A DNA stretch of 64,000 bases from Calothrix sp. NIES-2100 (GCF_002368195.1 NZ_AP018178.1:62001-126000), one strand, 5' to 3'. Positions 1 to 8,142 are shown, numbered from the stretch's first letter. Notes: generated by a model not told the origin, from the letters alone. Program-made: numbers and translations.

Positions 1-538
1 GCATTGATTGTCTACCACCGTAAATCACTACACCGGGAATTGGTGTTGTTGATGATAAACCGAGATTTAGGGGTTTAAGAGATTCTGGGAGATGTAGAAT
101 TGGAATCGGGCGATCGCTAAATGCTGTTTCTACATCAAAAGCACTCAAAGTTGCAAAACGCCATTGTTCTCCCCAAAGATTCTCTGGTAAAGGTACGGGG
201 GGTGGTTTATCTATGGTTGTGGATGATTGTTTTTCTTGTAACCACTGCTTCAAAGCCAAAGTCCGGCGGGTAGGTTCGACAGCAATACCTAAATTACGCC
301 CAGCGGCCTCAATTAAACTTAAAGATTGCGGACGAAATATTTGTATTATATCTGGCAATTGTTCACCAGCGGCTAGTTGAATTTGCGCACTCAGCCAAGT
401 TGAATTCGCTTCTTTTTGGGGACAGGTAGCGACATACTCTAAGTTGCGAGTCGCATCACAAATCAACAACTCCCAGACATTTTGTCCAGCAGTATCTAGT
501 TGCGGACTGCGGTAAAAATCAGCTTGCCAAATTTTCAT
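1..538 (-). CDS. Tab2/Atab2-like RNA-binding protein (DUF1092), 3' end outside window
   Basis: The readable part is the N-terminal ~179 residues; the gene runs off the left edge. It opens with the family signature IWQADFYRSP, followed by WELLICD, an early CP pair, and later PTRRTLALKQWL, the expected order for DUF1092. The plant/algal member Tab2 binds the psaB mRNA leader and promotes photosystem I synthesis; cyanobacterial members are presumed to act in photosystem gene expression. I took the ATG at 538 because homologues start two or three residues before the WxxDFY motif. An ATG at 556 is also in frame and overlaps the stop of a 42-codon upstream frame. The broken TnpB gene lies just upstream, so the native promoter may have been displaced. 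Confidence 0.8.
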   Translation of the reverse strand, partial: MKIWQADFYRSPQLDTAGQNVWELLICDATRNLEYVATCPQKEANSTWLSAQIQLAAGEQLPDIIQIFRPQSLSLIEAAGRNLGIAVEPTRRTLALKQWLQEKQSSTTIDKPPPVPLPENLWGEQWRFATLSAFDVETAFSDRPIPILHLPESLKPLNLGLSSTTPIPGVVIYGGRQSM

Positions 539-552
539 AAATTCAGCATAGC

Positions 553-681
553 TCATTCCCGCAACCAAGCAAACAAGCTTTCTACGGTAAGATGGAAATC
601 TTTAGCAAATTCTGAAACTGGCAAAATTGTTTCTGGTTCATCGTAAAAAGTGGCTGTTTGATTTGGCGGGAAAACAAACAT
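553..681 (-). CDS. short 42-aa frame, possibly the tail of a disrupted gene
   Basis: A 42-residue frame (begins MFVFPPNQTA, ends LFAWLRE) closes with a TGA that shares bases with a possible ATG of the Tab2-like gene (ATGA overlap). Its second half (ILPVSEFAKDFHLTVESLFAWL) reads like a compact helical protein, whereas its first codons lie in the junction with the TnpB remnant. I infer that it is either a genuine small gene co-transcribed with the Tab2-like gene or the 3' end of a longer gene whose 5' part was replaced by the insertion sequence. No family recognised. Confidence 0.35.
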   Translation of the reverse strand: MFVFPPNQTATFYDEPETILPVSEFAKDFHLTVESLFAWLRE

Positions 682-1133
682 ACCCAACCCAATTGGGGCA
701 ACTTAATCTGATTACCCCGAATAAATTTACCCTTGCCTAGCTGCGGATAAACATAAGAGCGCATTCTGTATCTATCCTTGAAACGCGGGAAACCCATCCC
801 TTTACGCTTCATGTCAACGAATGCAGTTTCTAGTTTTCGCAATACTTGCTGGAGGACTTGAGCATTTACAGTTTTTAATTCTGGATATTGCTCTTTAGCG
901 TCTGTTAAGGATTTAGCTTGGGTGTAGTAATTAGGGAATGGTGCATCTGCTGGGATGATATATTCACAGGTGATCGAACAAGCATTCATCGGTGACTTGC
1001 GAGAATTAAGCCAATCCTTGCGTTCGCGTCAAGCAAAATTCCACACTTGCCGACAAACATCAAGTGTGTGTTCAATTAATTTGATTTGCTCGTTTTTAGG
1101 ATTGGCTTTGTATTCGTAAGTCAGGGTTAACAC
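582..1133 (-). pseudogene. broken IS200/IS605-family TnpB (N-terminal part only)
   Basis: Translation from the GTG at 1133 reads VLTLTYEYKANPKNEQIKLI, the usual TnpB N-terminus, then VCRQVWNFA and an in-frame TGA (about 1032). It resumes with RERKDWLNSRK and continues through LETAFVDMKRKGMGFPRFK and IKLPQLGWV. After that similarity fades and the RuvC-like catalytic domain and zinc finger are absent. A good ribosome site (AGGAGGT) precedes the GTG, so this was once an expressed gene. It now has at least one nonsense mutation and a 3' deletion that ends against the Tab2-like gene. TnpB proteins are RNA-guided nucleases of IS200/IS605 elements; this copy cannot be active. Confidence 0.8.
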
Positions 1134-1219
1134 TATTTATTACCTCCTACAAAATTATATTAGGCTTTGTAGAAAGTGATGATGATTAAGGGAAACAACA
1201 GGATAAATCCTGTTGAGTC

Positions 1220-1258
1220 GCGTTTCATCCCCTGGATAAATCTCAGGGGATGAAACGC
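1220..1258. repeat. perfect 15-bp-arm hairpin, likely left end of the broken TnpB element
   Basis: The arms GCGTTTCATCCCCTG and CAGGGGATGAAACGC are perfectly complementary around a 9-nt loop. The hairpin lies upstream of the minus-strand TnpB remnant, where IS200/IS605 elements carry the subterminal hairpin recognised by TnpA. A similar TCCCCTG/CAGGGGA hairpin follows the second TnpB remnant at about 5316-5338, which supports a transposon-end origin. Confidence 0.55.
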
Positions 1259-1278
1259 TCCCACTATGTTCTGATAGA

Positions 1279-1307
1279 CAAAAAAAGGGGTGAGCAACCC
1301 CACCCCT
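1279..1307 (-). terminator. rho-independent terminator of the glucan phosphorylase gene
   Basis: Read on the minus strand, stem AGGGGTG (1307-1301) pairs with CACCCCT (1292-1286) over an 8-nt loop and is followed directly by a run of seven T. It lies about 27 nt after the phosphorylase stop codon. Confidence 0.75.
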
Positions 1308-1333
1308 CAATCAAAACCAGGAAAGCAAACTTT

Positions 1334-3547
1334 TTAAACTAGGACTTTCGCCAAAATTGGTTCTACACGGGTAGCAATTTCTGGGACATACACCTGAGAA
1401 ACGTAGTCGGCAATCATCCTATCGGTGTTGAACAGTGGGGAATTTGTTTTAATTGATGTTTTCATCATCTGCACCCAACCTTGGGAAACACCTTGAGAAT
1501 TTTGATCGTAGTACAGGGGAACGATTTCTTCTTCTAGGAGTTGATAAAGCGATCGCGAATCTATGCGATCCTGTAATTCTTGATCGCTAGTGTGGGCATC
1601 TTCACCAATTGCCCAACCGTTAAGTCCTTTACCATTGCTATCGGCTTTGTAGCCTTCGCACCACCAGCCATCAAGGACGCTGCAATTCAAGCCACCGTTA
1701 AAGCAGACTTTTTGTCCACTTGTACCGGAAGCTTCTAGAGGACGACGGGGATTATTCAGCCAAACATCTACACCTTGCACGAGTTTTTGTCCGGTGTAAA
1801 TGTCGTAATCTTCAATAAAGGCAACTCGGTTAATAATTGCTGAATGGTGACACCATTCCATCAATCTTTGGATAATTCGTTTACCTTCTTCATCGGCTGG
1901 GTGGGCTTTACCTGCAAAGATAATTTGTACTGGACGGTTGGCATTACCAAAAATCTTTAATGCCCGTTCGGCATCACGTAAAATTAAATCGCCGCGTTTG
2001 TAAGGGCTAAAACGTCGCGCAAAGCCAATAGTTAATACATCAGGATCAAGCAAGGTGTCAGCAGCTTGAATAGCTTCGTAACTTTCACCCCGTTGTTCTC
2101 GGGCTTTTTTAACTTTATAACGGGTATAGGCAATCAGTCTTTCTTTCAGAACTCGATGTCGCCACCATAGTTCCTCATCAGGTATTTCGTCAACCTTTTC
2201 CCACATTTCGGGGTTCATAGCGCGAGTTTTCCAATCTTCGCCTAAATACTGATTGTATAAGTCAGCTAACAAAGGCGCAGTCCAAGTGGGTGCATGAACG
2301 CCATTAGTAATGTAACCAATGGGGACTTTATCTTCTGAAAGTTGGGGATAAAGCACTGTCCACATTTTACGAGAAACTTGGCCGTGTAATTCACTGACAC
2401 CGTTACAAGCACGAGTCATCCGCAAAGCCAAAACAGTCATCCCAAATGGTTCCCAAGGATCGCCCAGTCTTCTGGCCCCTAATGCCAGAAATTGTTCGCG
2501 GGAAAGGCGCAATTGCGGCCAGTATTGGGCAAAGTAGGAATCAATTAAATCCGGGGAGAAAACATCATGTCCGGCGGGAACGGGGGTATGGGTGGTAAAT
2601 ACACAACGATCGCGGACTGTGGCTTCAATGTCATAGAAAGATTTACCAGTCCGTTCGATTTCCAAACGAGCAACTTCTAATGTACAGAAAGCCGCGTGTC
2701 CTTCGTTGAGGTGATAGACAGCAGGTTTAATTCCCAAAGCTTCTAAGGCGCGGACACCGCCAATACCTAATACTACTTCTTGGGCGATGCGGGTTTCTAA
2801 GTTACCGCCGTAGAGGTGTCCAGTTAACCAGCGGTCAATGGGGTCATTGTCTTCGCGATCGCTATCTAGTAAATATAATGTGACTCGCCCTACTTGTACT
2901 TGCCAAATTTGGACTTTCACCAGCCGTTGGCGTACTTCTAATTGGATAATCAACGGTTCCCCATTTTGAGTTTTAATTAACTCAATTGGCATCCGCAAAA
3001 AGGGGTTGTCAATATAGTAATCTTCTTGCCAACCATGACGGTTTAAGCGTTGGCGGAAGTAACCTTGGCGATACAACAAGCCCACACCCACCATTGGTAC
3101 GCCCAAATCTGAGGATGATTTTAGGTGATCCCCGGCGAGAATCCCTAAGCCGCCTGAGTAGACTGGTAAGGATTCATGAATGCCAAATTCTGCGCAAAAG
3201 TAGGCTACTGGGTGTTCTTTAGTTAGTTGCGGTGCAACACCACTTACCCAAGTATCTTTTTGCTGCATGTATTGGTCAAACTCACGGGCTAAAGCCGAGA
3301 TTTGCTTGAGATAAAAAGGATCTTCTGCTAATTGGGTGAGACGTTCGTAACTTGCTGACTCTAAAATTGCCACTGGGTTATGTCCACAGCGTTCCCACTC
3401 TTGGGGATCGATACTTTGGAATAACGCAATGCGATCGCCACTCCAACTCCACCAATAGTTATAAGCTAAATCTGCCAAACGCTTCAATGGAAAGGGCAAC
3501 TTTTCGCTTAAGCGTAGCGCTGCGGTCATAGCACTATTATTAGCCAT
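1334..3547 (-). CDS. glgP: alpha-glucan (glycogen/maltodextrin) phosphorylase, DUF3417 type
   Basis: Cleaves alpha-1,4 glucan with phosphate to release glucose 1-phosphate, mobilising glycogen in the cytoplasm. The N-terminal ~110 residues (LPFPLKRLADLAYNYWWSW) match the DUF3417 domain that marks the bacterial/archaeal branch of family GT35. AYFCAEFGIHESLPVYSGGLG and NEGHAAF follow in the expected order. The pyridoxal-phosphate lysine is predicted at K613 in EASGTSGQK. The 737-residue protein ends about 120 residues after this motif, shorter than the ~850-residue relatives I would expect, but the reading frame is clean and a terminator follows. ATG at 3547. It appears to be a single-gene transcript. 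Confidence 0.9.
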   Translation of the reverse strand: MANNSAMTAALRLSEKLPFPLKRLADLAYNYWWSWSGDRIALFQSIDPQEWERCGHNPVAILESASYERLTQLAEDPFYLKQISALAREFDQYMQQKDTWVSGVAPQLTKEHPVAYFCAEFGIHESLPVYSGGLGILAGDHLKSSSDLGVPMVGVGLLYRQGYFRQRLNRHGWQEDYYIDNPFLRMPIELIKTQNGEPLIIQLEVRQRLVKVQIWQVQVGRVTLYLLDSDREDNDPIDRWLTGHLYGGNLETRIAQEVVLGIGGVRALEALGIKPAVYHLNEGHAAFCTLEVARLEIERTGKSFYDIEATVRDRCVFTTHTPVPAGHDVFSPDLIDSYFAQYWPQLRLSREQFLALGARRLGDPWEPFGMTVLALRMTRACNGVSELHGQVSRKMWTVLYPQLSEDKVPIGYITNGVHAPTWTAPLLADLYNQYLGEDWKTRAMNPEMWEKVDEIPDEELWWRHRVLKERLIAYTRYKVKKAREQRGESYEAIQAADTLLDPDVLTIGFARRFSPYKRGDLILRDAERALKIFGNANRPVQIIFAGKAHPADEEGKRIIQRLMEWCHHSAIINRVAFIEDYDIYTGQKLVQGVDVWLNNPRRPLEASGTSGQKVCFNGGLNCSVLDGWWCEGYKADSNGKGLNGWAIGEDAHTSDQELQDRIDSRSLYQLLEEEIVPLYYDQNSQGVSQGWVQMMKTSIKTNSPLFNTDRMIADYVSQVYVPEIATRVEPILAKVLV

Positions 3548-4084
3548 ACAATTCTAAACACTCTCTTACTTTTTTTCTTTCACTTAACTTCTGCTTCCCA
3601 ACAATTGCGCTGCAATTTGATGACAACCGAGTCTTCTTTTGTAAATTATTCCCTGAAGTCGGAGCAGTTTATCAACATCAAACCTCAGCCAAATGAATGG
3701 TTTTTCGTTTTTCTAGCTTTTAAAAATTATCTCTGCTTTTGCGTATTTTTTTCATCAATTTCAATCACGTTATTTTAAATAAAACCGCAGATTATTAATA
3801 TTTATTTAATAAGCGTAATAATCAAGCACAATTGCATATCTTCTCCGGTGAAATACTGAGAGGGGCTGCGCGTACGGCTCCTCTCGGCGACCGGGGGAAG
3901 GGGGACAAGGAGAGAAGTCTGAGCGCCGGCGTCCGGCGTTAGCGAAGCGGTAGCGAGGTACGAGCGTCTGGCTTCTCCCAAGGGGAGACGCTGCGCGAAC
4001 GCCAACGTCTTCGACGAACAGAACTTCGGGAGGACAAGGGGGACAAGTAGGACAAATGACAATTGACCAATGACAATTGACAAA
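3548..4084. other. intergenic region with GC-rich palindrome mosaic
   Basis: No credible gene. The stretch about 3862-4030 is far richer in GC than its surroundings and consists of short palindromes (GAGAGG/CCTCTC arms, GCGCCGGCGTCCGGCG) plus a 31-bp repeat at 3938-3968 found again at 51449-51479. It ends in 7-bp repeats of the TGACAAT type (about 4056-4083). The frames open across it are side effects of the repeats. Confidence 0.6.
3938..3968. repeat. 31-bp dispersed repeat, copy 1
   Basis: Begins GTTAGCGAAGCGGTAGCGAG and ends ACGAGCGTC. It is identical to 51449-51479 except for one base (T against A after the GAGG). Such GC-rich short palindromic repeats are scattered through Nostoc-type genomes. 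Confidence 0.7.
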
Positions 4085-4927
4085 TTATCTTAAAGCGATC
4101 GCATGATGACGAATATGATCTTCTATAAAACTGGCGATGAAATAATAACTGTGGTCGTAGCCTTGTTGGTAACGCAAATTTAAGGGTTGTTTCGCTTCCG
4201 CACAAGCTTGCGCAAATATTTCTGGTAGTAGTTGTGCTGTGACAAATTTATCAGCAGTCCCTTGATCGATGAGAATAAAATTGTCATAACCTACTTGTTT
4301 AACTAATTCGCTAGCATCATAGCTACGCCAAGCTTCTTGATTACTTCCTAAATAACGACTGAATGCTTTTTCACCCCAAGGACAACGCATAGGTGCGGTA
4401 ATCGGTGCAAAGGCTGAGACTGATTTATACAGATGCGGATTACGCATTGCACACACTAGCGCCCCGTGTCCTCCCATTGAATGACCAAAAATACCTTGCT
4501 TTTGAGCTAGCGTAGGAAAGTTGGCGGTAACTATAGCAGGTAATTCTTGCACAACATAACTATACATTTGATAATGCGCTTTCCACGGTTCTGTTGTCGC
4601 ATCTACATAAAAACCCGCACCTGTGCCAAAATCCCAATCATCATCTTCCCCAGGAATACCAGTATTCCGAGGACTCGTATCTGGTGCAACTAGCATTAAA
4701 CCATACTCCGCAGCGTAACGTTGCGCCCCGGCTTTCACCATAAAATTCTCTTCGTTACAAGTTAAACCGGAGAGAAAATAAAGAATTGGTACAGGTTCAG
4801 TAGTAGCTTGCGGTGGTTGATAAACAGCAAAGCGCATTTCTCCATTACAAGTTGAGGAAGGGTGGGAGTAAAAGCCGACTTTGCCACCAAAGCACTGATA
4901 TTCTGAGATTAGTTTGAGATTAGTCAT
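4085..4927 (-). CDS. fghA: S-formylglutathione hydrolase
   Basis: Serine esterase (esterase D family) that hydrolyses S-formylglutathione to formate and glutathione, the second step of glutathione-dependent formaldehyde detoxification. The 280-residue protein has the nucleophile elbow GHSMGGHGAL (Ser150), a downstream aspartate in DQGTADKF and the catalytic histidine in GYDHSYYF, plus the typical N-terminus with GFYSH and the LSGLTCNEENF segment. A longer frame runs upstream to 5044, but that extension resembles nothing in the family, and the ATG at 4927 gives the normal N-terminus (MTNLKLISEYQCFGG). No formaldehyde dehydrogenase gene lies next to it. Confidence 0.92.
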   Translation of the reverse strand: MTNLKLISEYQCFGGKVGFYSHPSSTCNGEMRFAVYQPPQATTEPVPILYFLSGLTCNEENFMVKAGAQRYAAEYGLMLVAPDTSPRNTGIPGEDDDWDFGTGAGFYVDATTEPWKAHYQMYSYVVQELPAIVTANFPTLAQKQGIFGHSMGGHGALVCAMRNPHLYKSVSAFAPITAPMRCPWGEKAFSRYLGSNQEAWRSYDASELVKQVGYDNFILIDQGTADKFVTAQLLPEIFAQACAEAKQPLNLRYQQGYDHSYYFIASFIEDHIRHHAIALR

Positions 4928-5033
4928 TAAAACCCTATTGACTGATATTTCCTGGTGTTTTTGTTTTTTCAGGGATTGTGCGATCGCAATTACTATATTG
5001 GCAAAATGTGCGAAATTACTGCCTGCGATAGCC

Positions 5034-5284
5034 TCCCTAAACATGGTGAAAAACCCAACGTATGGAAACCGTCAGGACAAAGGGTGAAGCGTGGATTTTA
5101 CAAAACTTCTACAGGATTGCTGATTAATGCTGACTGTAATGGTGCAGCAAATATTTTGAGAAAAGTAGCCACACAGCTAGGCATTAGCCTAGCCAAGTTG
5201 GGTAGGGGAGCCTTGACACTCCCAAGACGAGTTGATTTGTTTAAGGGATTAAATAAATCATATCGTAAACGTTGCGCAGCATAG
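5034..5284 (+). pseudogene. C-terminal remnant of an IS200/IS605 TnpB
   Basis: The frame carries the end of a TnpB: WKPSGQRVKRGFYKTSTG, then INADCNGAANILRK, which holds the third RuvC aspartate, and the tail GRGALTLPRRV. Everything before it (N-terminal domain, RuvC I and II, most of the zinc finger) is missing. It begins shortly upstream of the divergent fghA gene, so the rest was lost by deletion. A small hairpin (TCCCCTG/CAGGGGA, 5316-5338) after the stop fits the element's right end. Confidence 0.8.
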
Positions 5285-5315
5285 CTTCAGCCTGCGTAGC
5301 AACATGCGTTTAGAA

Positions 5316-5338
5316 TCCCCTGTGTTTCAACCAGGGGA
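5316..5338 (+). repeat. hairpin at right end of TnpB remnant
   Basis: TCCCCTG and CAGGGGA form a 7-bp stem over a 9-nt loop 31 nt after the TnpB remnant stop, the position of an IS200/IS605 right-end hairpin. Confidence 0.5.
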
Positions 5339-5496
5339 GATGTCAAGGGTTTATAATAATTCAACGCTTCAATGTTCTTGGTATCAATAGCCAGCAATTA
5401 GGTAAGATAGCACTCTTAGGCTGGAGATGAAAGCTGATTAATTCTCAGCTTATCTGTTTTTACTAATTATGTGCTACTTAGCTCCTCCGTAATATG

Positions 5497-5784
5497 TTAA
5501 TCTTGAGATTCTTCAGAGATAGGTTCTGATTCTGTTTCCGGCTCTGTTTTGACATTGATTTTAGGTTGAACGGGTTTCGGACCACGGACTAGTGCAGGAC
5601 TAACCTGCTGCCTGCTTTCATCACCAAAAGACGCTTTTTTTCCTTTACCAGAGGAACGATCACCTCTTGGTTTTGATTTTGTGGGATTGGAATCTGTAGG
5701 CAGCACAGAATCCAAATTTTCCGCATTGTTGTCAGTATTTGCTTGAGACGGACGATCCGATTTCTTGATTGGGCGTTCTATCAT
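5497..5784 (-). CDS. small, charged, low-complexity hypothetical protein
   Basis: 95 residues, start ATG at 5784 (MIERPIKKSDRPSQ). The middle is basic (KSKPRGDRSSGKGKK) and the C-terminus acidic and threonine/serine-rich (TEPETESEPISEES). No membrane segment, signal peptide or recognised domain; the composition suggests an intrinsically disordered protein. It stands alone between the TnpB remnant and the intact TnpB element. Function unknown; the coding call rests on a clean frame and non-random composition. Confidence 0.55.
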   Translation of the reverse strand: MIERPIKKSDRPSQANTDNNAENLDSVLPTDSNPTKSKPRGDRSSGKGKKASFGDESRQQVSPALVRGPKPVQPKINVKTEPETESEPISEESQD

Positions 5785-5867
5785 TGTATCTTTTTGTAAA
5801 GCTATCTTTATGATATATCGGTTTGATGATTATCAATCTGATAAGTAGGATTTTTGAGCTGGAGCAG

Positions 5868-5912
5868 AAGAAGCCCCACGTTTCACCCTGTACTCAGGGG
5901 AGCGTGGGATGA
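5868..5912 (+). repeat. IS200/IS605-type end hairpin upstream of the intact tnpB
   Basis: An imperfect stem, CCCACG paired with CGTGGG, encloses CACCCTGTACTCAGGGG. The right end of the intact TnpB element (about 7370-7410) has the same inner motif CTGTACTCAG. This could be the left end of the element, which would place the divergent small gene inside it, or an orphan right end of an older copy, since the preceding GAAGCCCCACG resembles a right-end sequence. Confidence 0.5.
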
Positions 5913-5958
5913 ATTATGGGCAATGAGGAATTGACCTACAAGCGGCATTAAACGCAGT

Positions 5959-6126
5959 TTAATCAGCAATGTTGGTCGATGACGAATTGCCTATTTCAGG
6001 GATTTTTAATGAGTCAATAAGGTCTTCAATAACGCGAGTCATTGTCGTATCCTTTATTGCTGCATATAGTCGTAGCTTATTTAATCTGCGTTCACTCATT
6101 CGCATTTTAAACCATTTTGCCTTCAT
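5959..6126 (-). CDS. ribbon-helix-helix-like small protein divergent from tnpB
   Basis: 55 residues from the ATG at 6126: KMRMSERRLNKLRLYAAIKD, then TTMTRVIEDLIDSL. A short strand followed by two helices with the TxxxxVIEDLIDSL second helix is the pattern of ribbon-helix-helix (CopG/Arc-type) DNA-binding proteins. The gene is transcribed away from the intact tnpB, with 62 nt between the two starts, so it may repress tnpB or its own promoter. It lies between the two candidate transposon-end hairpins and may be element cargo. Family assignment is by pattern only. Confidence 0.6.
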   Translation of the reverse strand: MKAKWFKMRMSERRLNKLRLYAAIKDTTMTRVIEDLIDSLKIPEIGNSSSTNIAD

Positions 6127-6188
6127 TTTTGTACCCACTAATTACCTACATTTTGCGATATTATCAGATAACAAGGAGGTGATTAAAA

Positions 6189-7409
6189 ATGTTGAAAGCA
6201 GTTAAGGTCAGGCTATACCCAACAACTGAGCAACGAGAAAGTCTAGCCAGATCGTTTGGCTGTGCAAGGTGGTATTGGAACTATGCACTTAATGCTTGCA
6301 TTCAAAACTATGAACCAACTGGAAAGTCATTAAAGATGAGTGTGTACAAGGGTTTACTGCCTCGGTTAAAATTGGAGTACCCTTGGTTAAAGCAAGATTG
6401 CTATTCGTCAGTTTTGCAGTGCGTAGCTATTAACCTAAACAAAGCTTACAAAAACTTTTTTGATGGACGAGCTAAATTTCCTCAGTTTAAATCAAAATTT
6501 GATAAGCAGTCTATTCAGTATCCGCAAAACGTCACTGTTGTAGATAATAATCTGAAGATTCCTAAGATTGGTGAAGTTAAAGCCGTATTTCATAGAGTAT
6601 TTAAGGGAATAATTAAAACTGTCACCATCAGTAAAACTGCTACTGACAAGTACTTTGCCTCAATTCTGGTTGAGGTTGAATGCAGCAACGATAAATTAAG
6701 TAGAGATAAAATACTCGGTATTGATCTTGGGCTAAAGGATTTTGCCATTGTCCATGACGGGGAAGGATTTACTAAGTATTCCCACCCTAAACACCTGAAA
6801 TGTCACCAGAGAAATCTATCCCGGAAACAGAAAAAATTTGCCCGTAAAGTCAAAGGGAGTAAATCAAGACACAAACACAAAAAACTAGTGGCGAAGGTTC
6901 ACGAGAGAGTATCAAATTCCCGTCAAGATTTTCTGCATAAACTCAGCAGAAAGTTGGTTAATGAAAGTCAAATTATTGTTGTGGAAAACCTTCACATCAA
7001 GGGAATGGTACGGAACCGGAAGCTATCTAAAAGTATATCCGATGTAGGTTGGGGGATGTTCATCAATTTCCTTGATTACAAGTTAAAAGACTCGTTTGGT
7101 CAGCTTGTTGAAATAGATAGATTTTTCCCCAGTTCAAAAACTTGTTCGTGTTGTGGTCATGTTGTTGATAAGTTGTCGCTAGATATCAGAGAGTGGGATT
7201 GTCCGAAGTGTAAATCTCATCACGATAGGGACTCTAACGCCAGCCAGAACATCAGAACAGAAGGTATTCGGATATTATCTCTGGACGGAGGGAACCCCGT
7301 TCTTGCCGAGTTGAGGCGAAGTAAGACCAAGAAGCCGCAAGGTGGAAAGGCATTTGTCGATGAAACCGGAAGCCCACACCCTATCTGTACTCAGATGGGT
7401 GTTGGGTAG
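6189..7409 (+). CDS. tnpB: RNA-guided endonuclease TnpB, IS200/IS605 (IS1341-type) family
   Basis: A complete 406-residue TnpB, start ATG at 6189 with a strong ribosome site (AAGGAGGTGATT). The N-terminal domain reads VKVRLYPTTEQ and CARWYWNYAL. The RuvC-like catalytic residues are in place: D179 in ILGIDLG, E266 in VVENLHIKGM and D348 in HHDRDSNASQNI. The zinc finger has C319xxC322 and C338xxC341. TnpB cuts DNA guided by an omega RNA made from the element's 3' end. No TnpA (Y1 transposase) is present, so the element would need TnpA in trans to move. All key residues are intact, so the nuclease may be active. Confidence 0.93.
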   Translation: MLKAVKVRLYPTTEQRESLARSFGCARWYWNYALNACIQNYEPTGKSLKMSVYKGLLPRLKLEYPWLKQDCYSSVLQCVAINLNKAYKNFFDGRAKFPQFKSKFDKQSIQYPQNVTVVDNNLKIPKIGEVKAVFHRVFKGIIKTVTISKTATDKYFASILVEVECSNDKLSRDKILGIDLGLKDFAIVHDGEGFTKYSHPKHLKCHQRNLSRKQKKFARKVKGSKSRHKHKKLVAKVHERVSNSRQDFLHKLSRKLVNESQIIVVENLHIKGMVRNRKLSKSISDVGWGMFINFLDYKLKDSFGQLVEIDRFFPSSKTCSCCGHVVDKLSLDIREWDCPKCKSHHDRDSNASQNIRTEGIRILSLDGGNPVLAELRRSKTKKPQGGKAFVDETGSPHPICTQMGVG

Positions 7410-7418
7410 TTCACCGCA
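7270..7418 (+). ncRNA. candidate omega RNA scaffold / right end of the TnpB element
   Basis: In IS200/IS605 elements the omega RNA overlaps the 3' end of tnpB and finishes at the right end, with the flanking genome as guide. Here the last ~140 nt of tnpB and the following bases form hairpins. The clearest is CACACCC at 7377-7383 pairing with GGGTGTT at about 7398-7404, with CTGTACTCAG inside. If the element ends near GGTAGTTCAC (about 7418), the guide would begin at about 7419-7421 (ATTCCCTCAAGAAA). Boundaries are approximate and inferred from family knowledge. Confidence 0.45.
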
Positions 7419-7485
7419 TTCCCTCAAGAAAATTACGGAAGTTAAAAAAATCATTTAGGATTGCTATATGCTTTCAGCAACTACC

Positions 7486-7586
7486 TAGACCTCTTGCAAA
7501 AATATGTTTACAAGAGGGGAGAACGGGAAAAGGTGAAAGGGAAAGGGTTTTTTCTTACCCTTTTCCCCACTTCTGCAAGAAGTCTA
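7486..7586. repeat. MITE-like element, 101 bp
   Basis: Ends TAGACCTCTTGCA (7486-7498) and TGCAAGAAGTCTA (7574-7586) are inverted repeats matching at 12 of 13 positions. The interior is purine-rich on the left and pyrimidine-rich on the right and carries no frame. Confidence 0.6.
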
Positions 7587-7715
7587 CTGAATCAACCATA
7601 AATTGGTAAACAAAAGTAAATCTTCCTTTGATTACTCGTGTTCAAGAACATAACGAGAAAATAGCTATTCTCGTTGGCAAAGGCTGAGCCAACGCTACGC
7701 GTATGTCTGCTAAAT

Positions 7716-7904
7716 ATGAGGGGCGATTTCCTTTGGGAGCTTCACGCACTTTCGGCTACTGGAAATTTCAGATGCTTGAGCGATCGCCTGCACTATGATC
7801 TACTTTTCAAGAATCCTCAAACTCTTAAAGATGCAGAACAGTTTCAAATTGCGATCGCAGCCTGTAAAACTTGTCAAAAAATATATATGGAGTCAAGCAG
7901 ATAG
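7716..7904 (+). CDS. small hypothetical protein
   Basis: 62 residues if started at the ATG 7716 (MRGDFLWELHALSATGNF, ending KIYMESSR). The frame extends upstream to 7674 but only through a short repeat (CCAACGCTACGCG), so the inner ATG is preferred. The sequence has a normal mix of residues and one CxxC-like pair (ACKTCQK) near the end. No family recognised and no convincing ribosome site; it could be a fragment of a longer gene. Confidence 0.35.
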   Translation: MRGDFLWELHALSATGNFRCLSDRLHYDLLFKNPQTLKDAEQFQIAIAACKTCQKIYMESSR

Positions 7905-8142
7905 CTTAATTTGGTGATTTGCTTCAGGGCGATTGCTTCTTTTGTAAGTTCTTAAAATAAGCGATCGCTCCTAATGATGGTTGGGAAATGAAGGAAAGTT
8001 TACCAACGAATCGCGCCACTAGCGAGATTACAGAAGACTGAGCACTCAGGACTCTGAAGAAACTGGTATCGCAACACTTTGCCAATAATATAGTTAAAAT
8101 GAAAATCCTTCTTCCCCTTTCCCCCATTCCCCTGCTTTCTCT

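Noticed and set aside
2986..3222. Open frame on the plus strand inside glgP
   Set aside because: Antisense shadow of a strongly conserved gene; no recognisable protein.
3802..4205. Two overlapping minus-strand frames downstream of fghA
   Set aside because: They run through a GC-rich palindromic repeat mosaic and translate as low-complexity sequence without ribosome sites.
7924..8127. Minus-strand frame after the SDR gene
   Set aside because: No family resemblance, composition typical of spacer DNA, no ribosome site.
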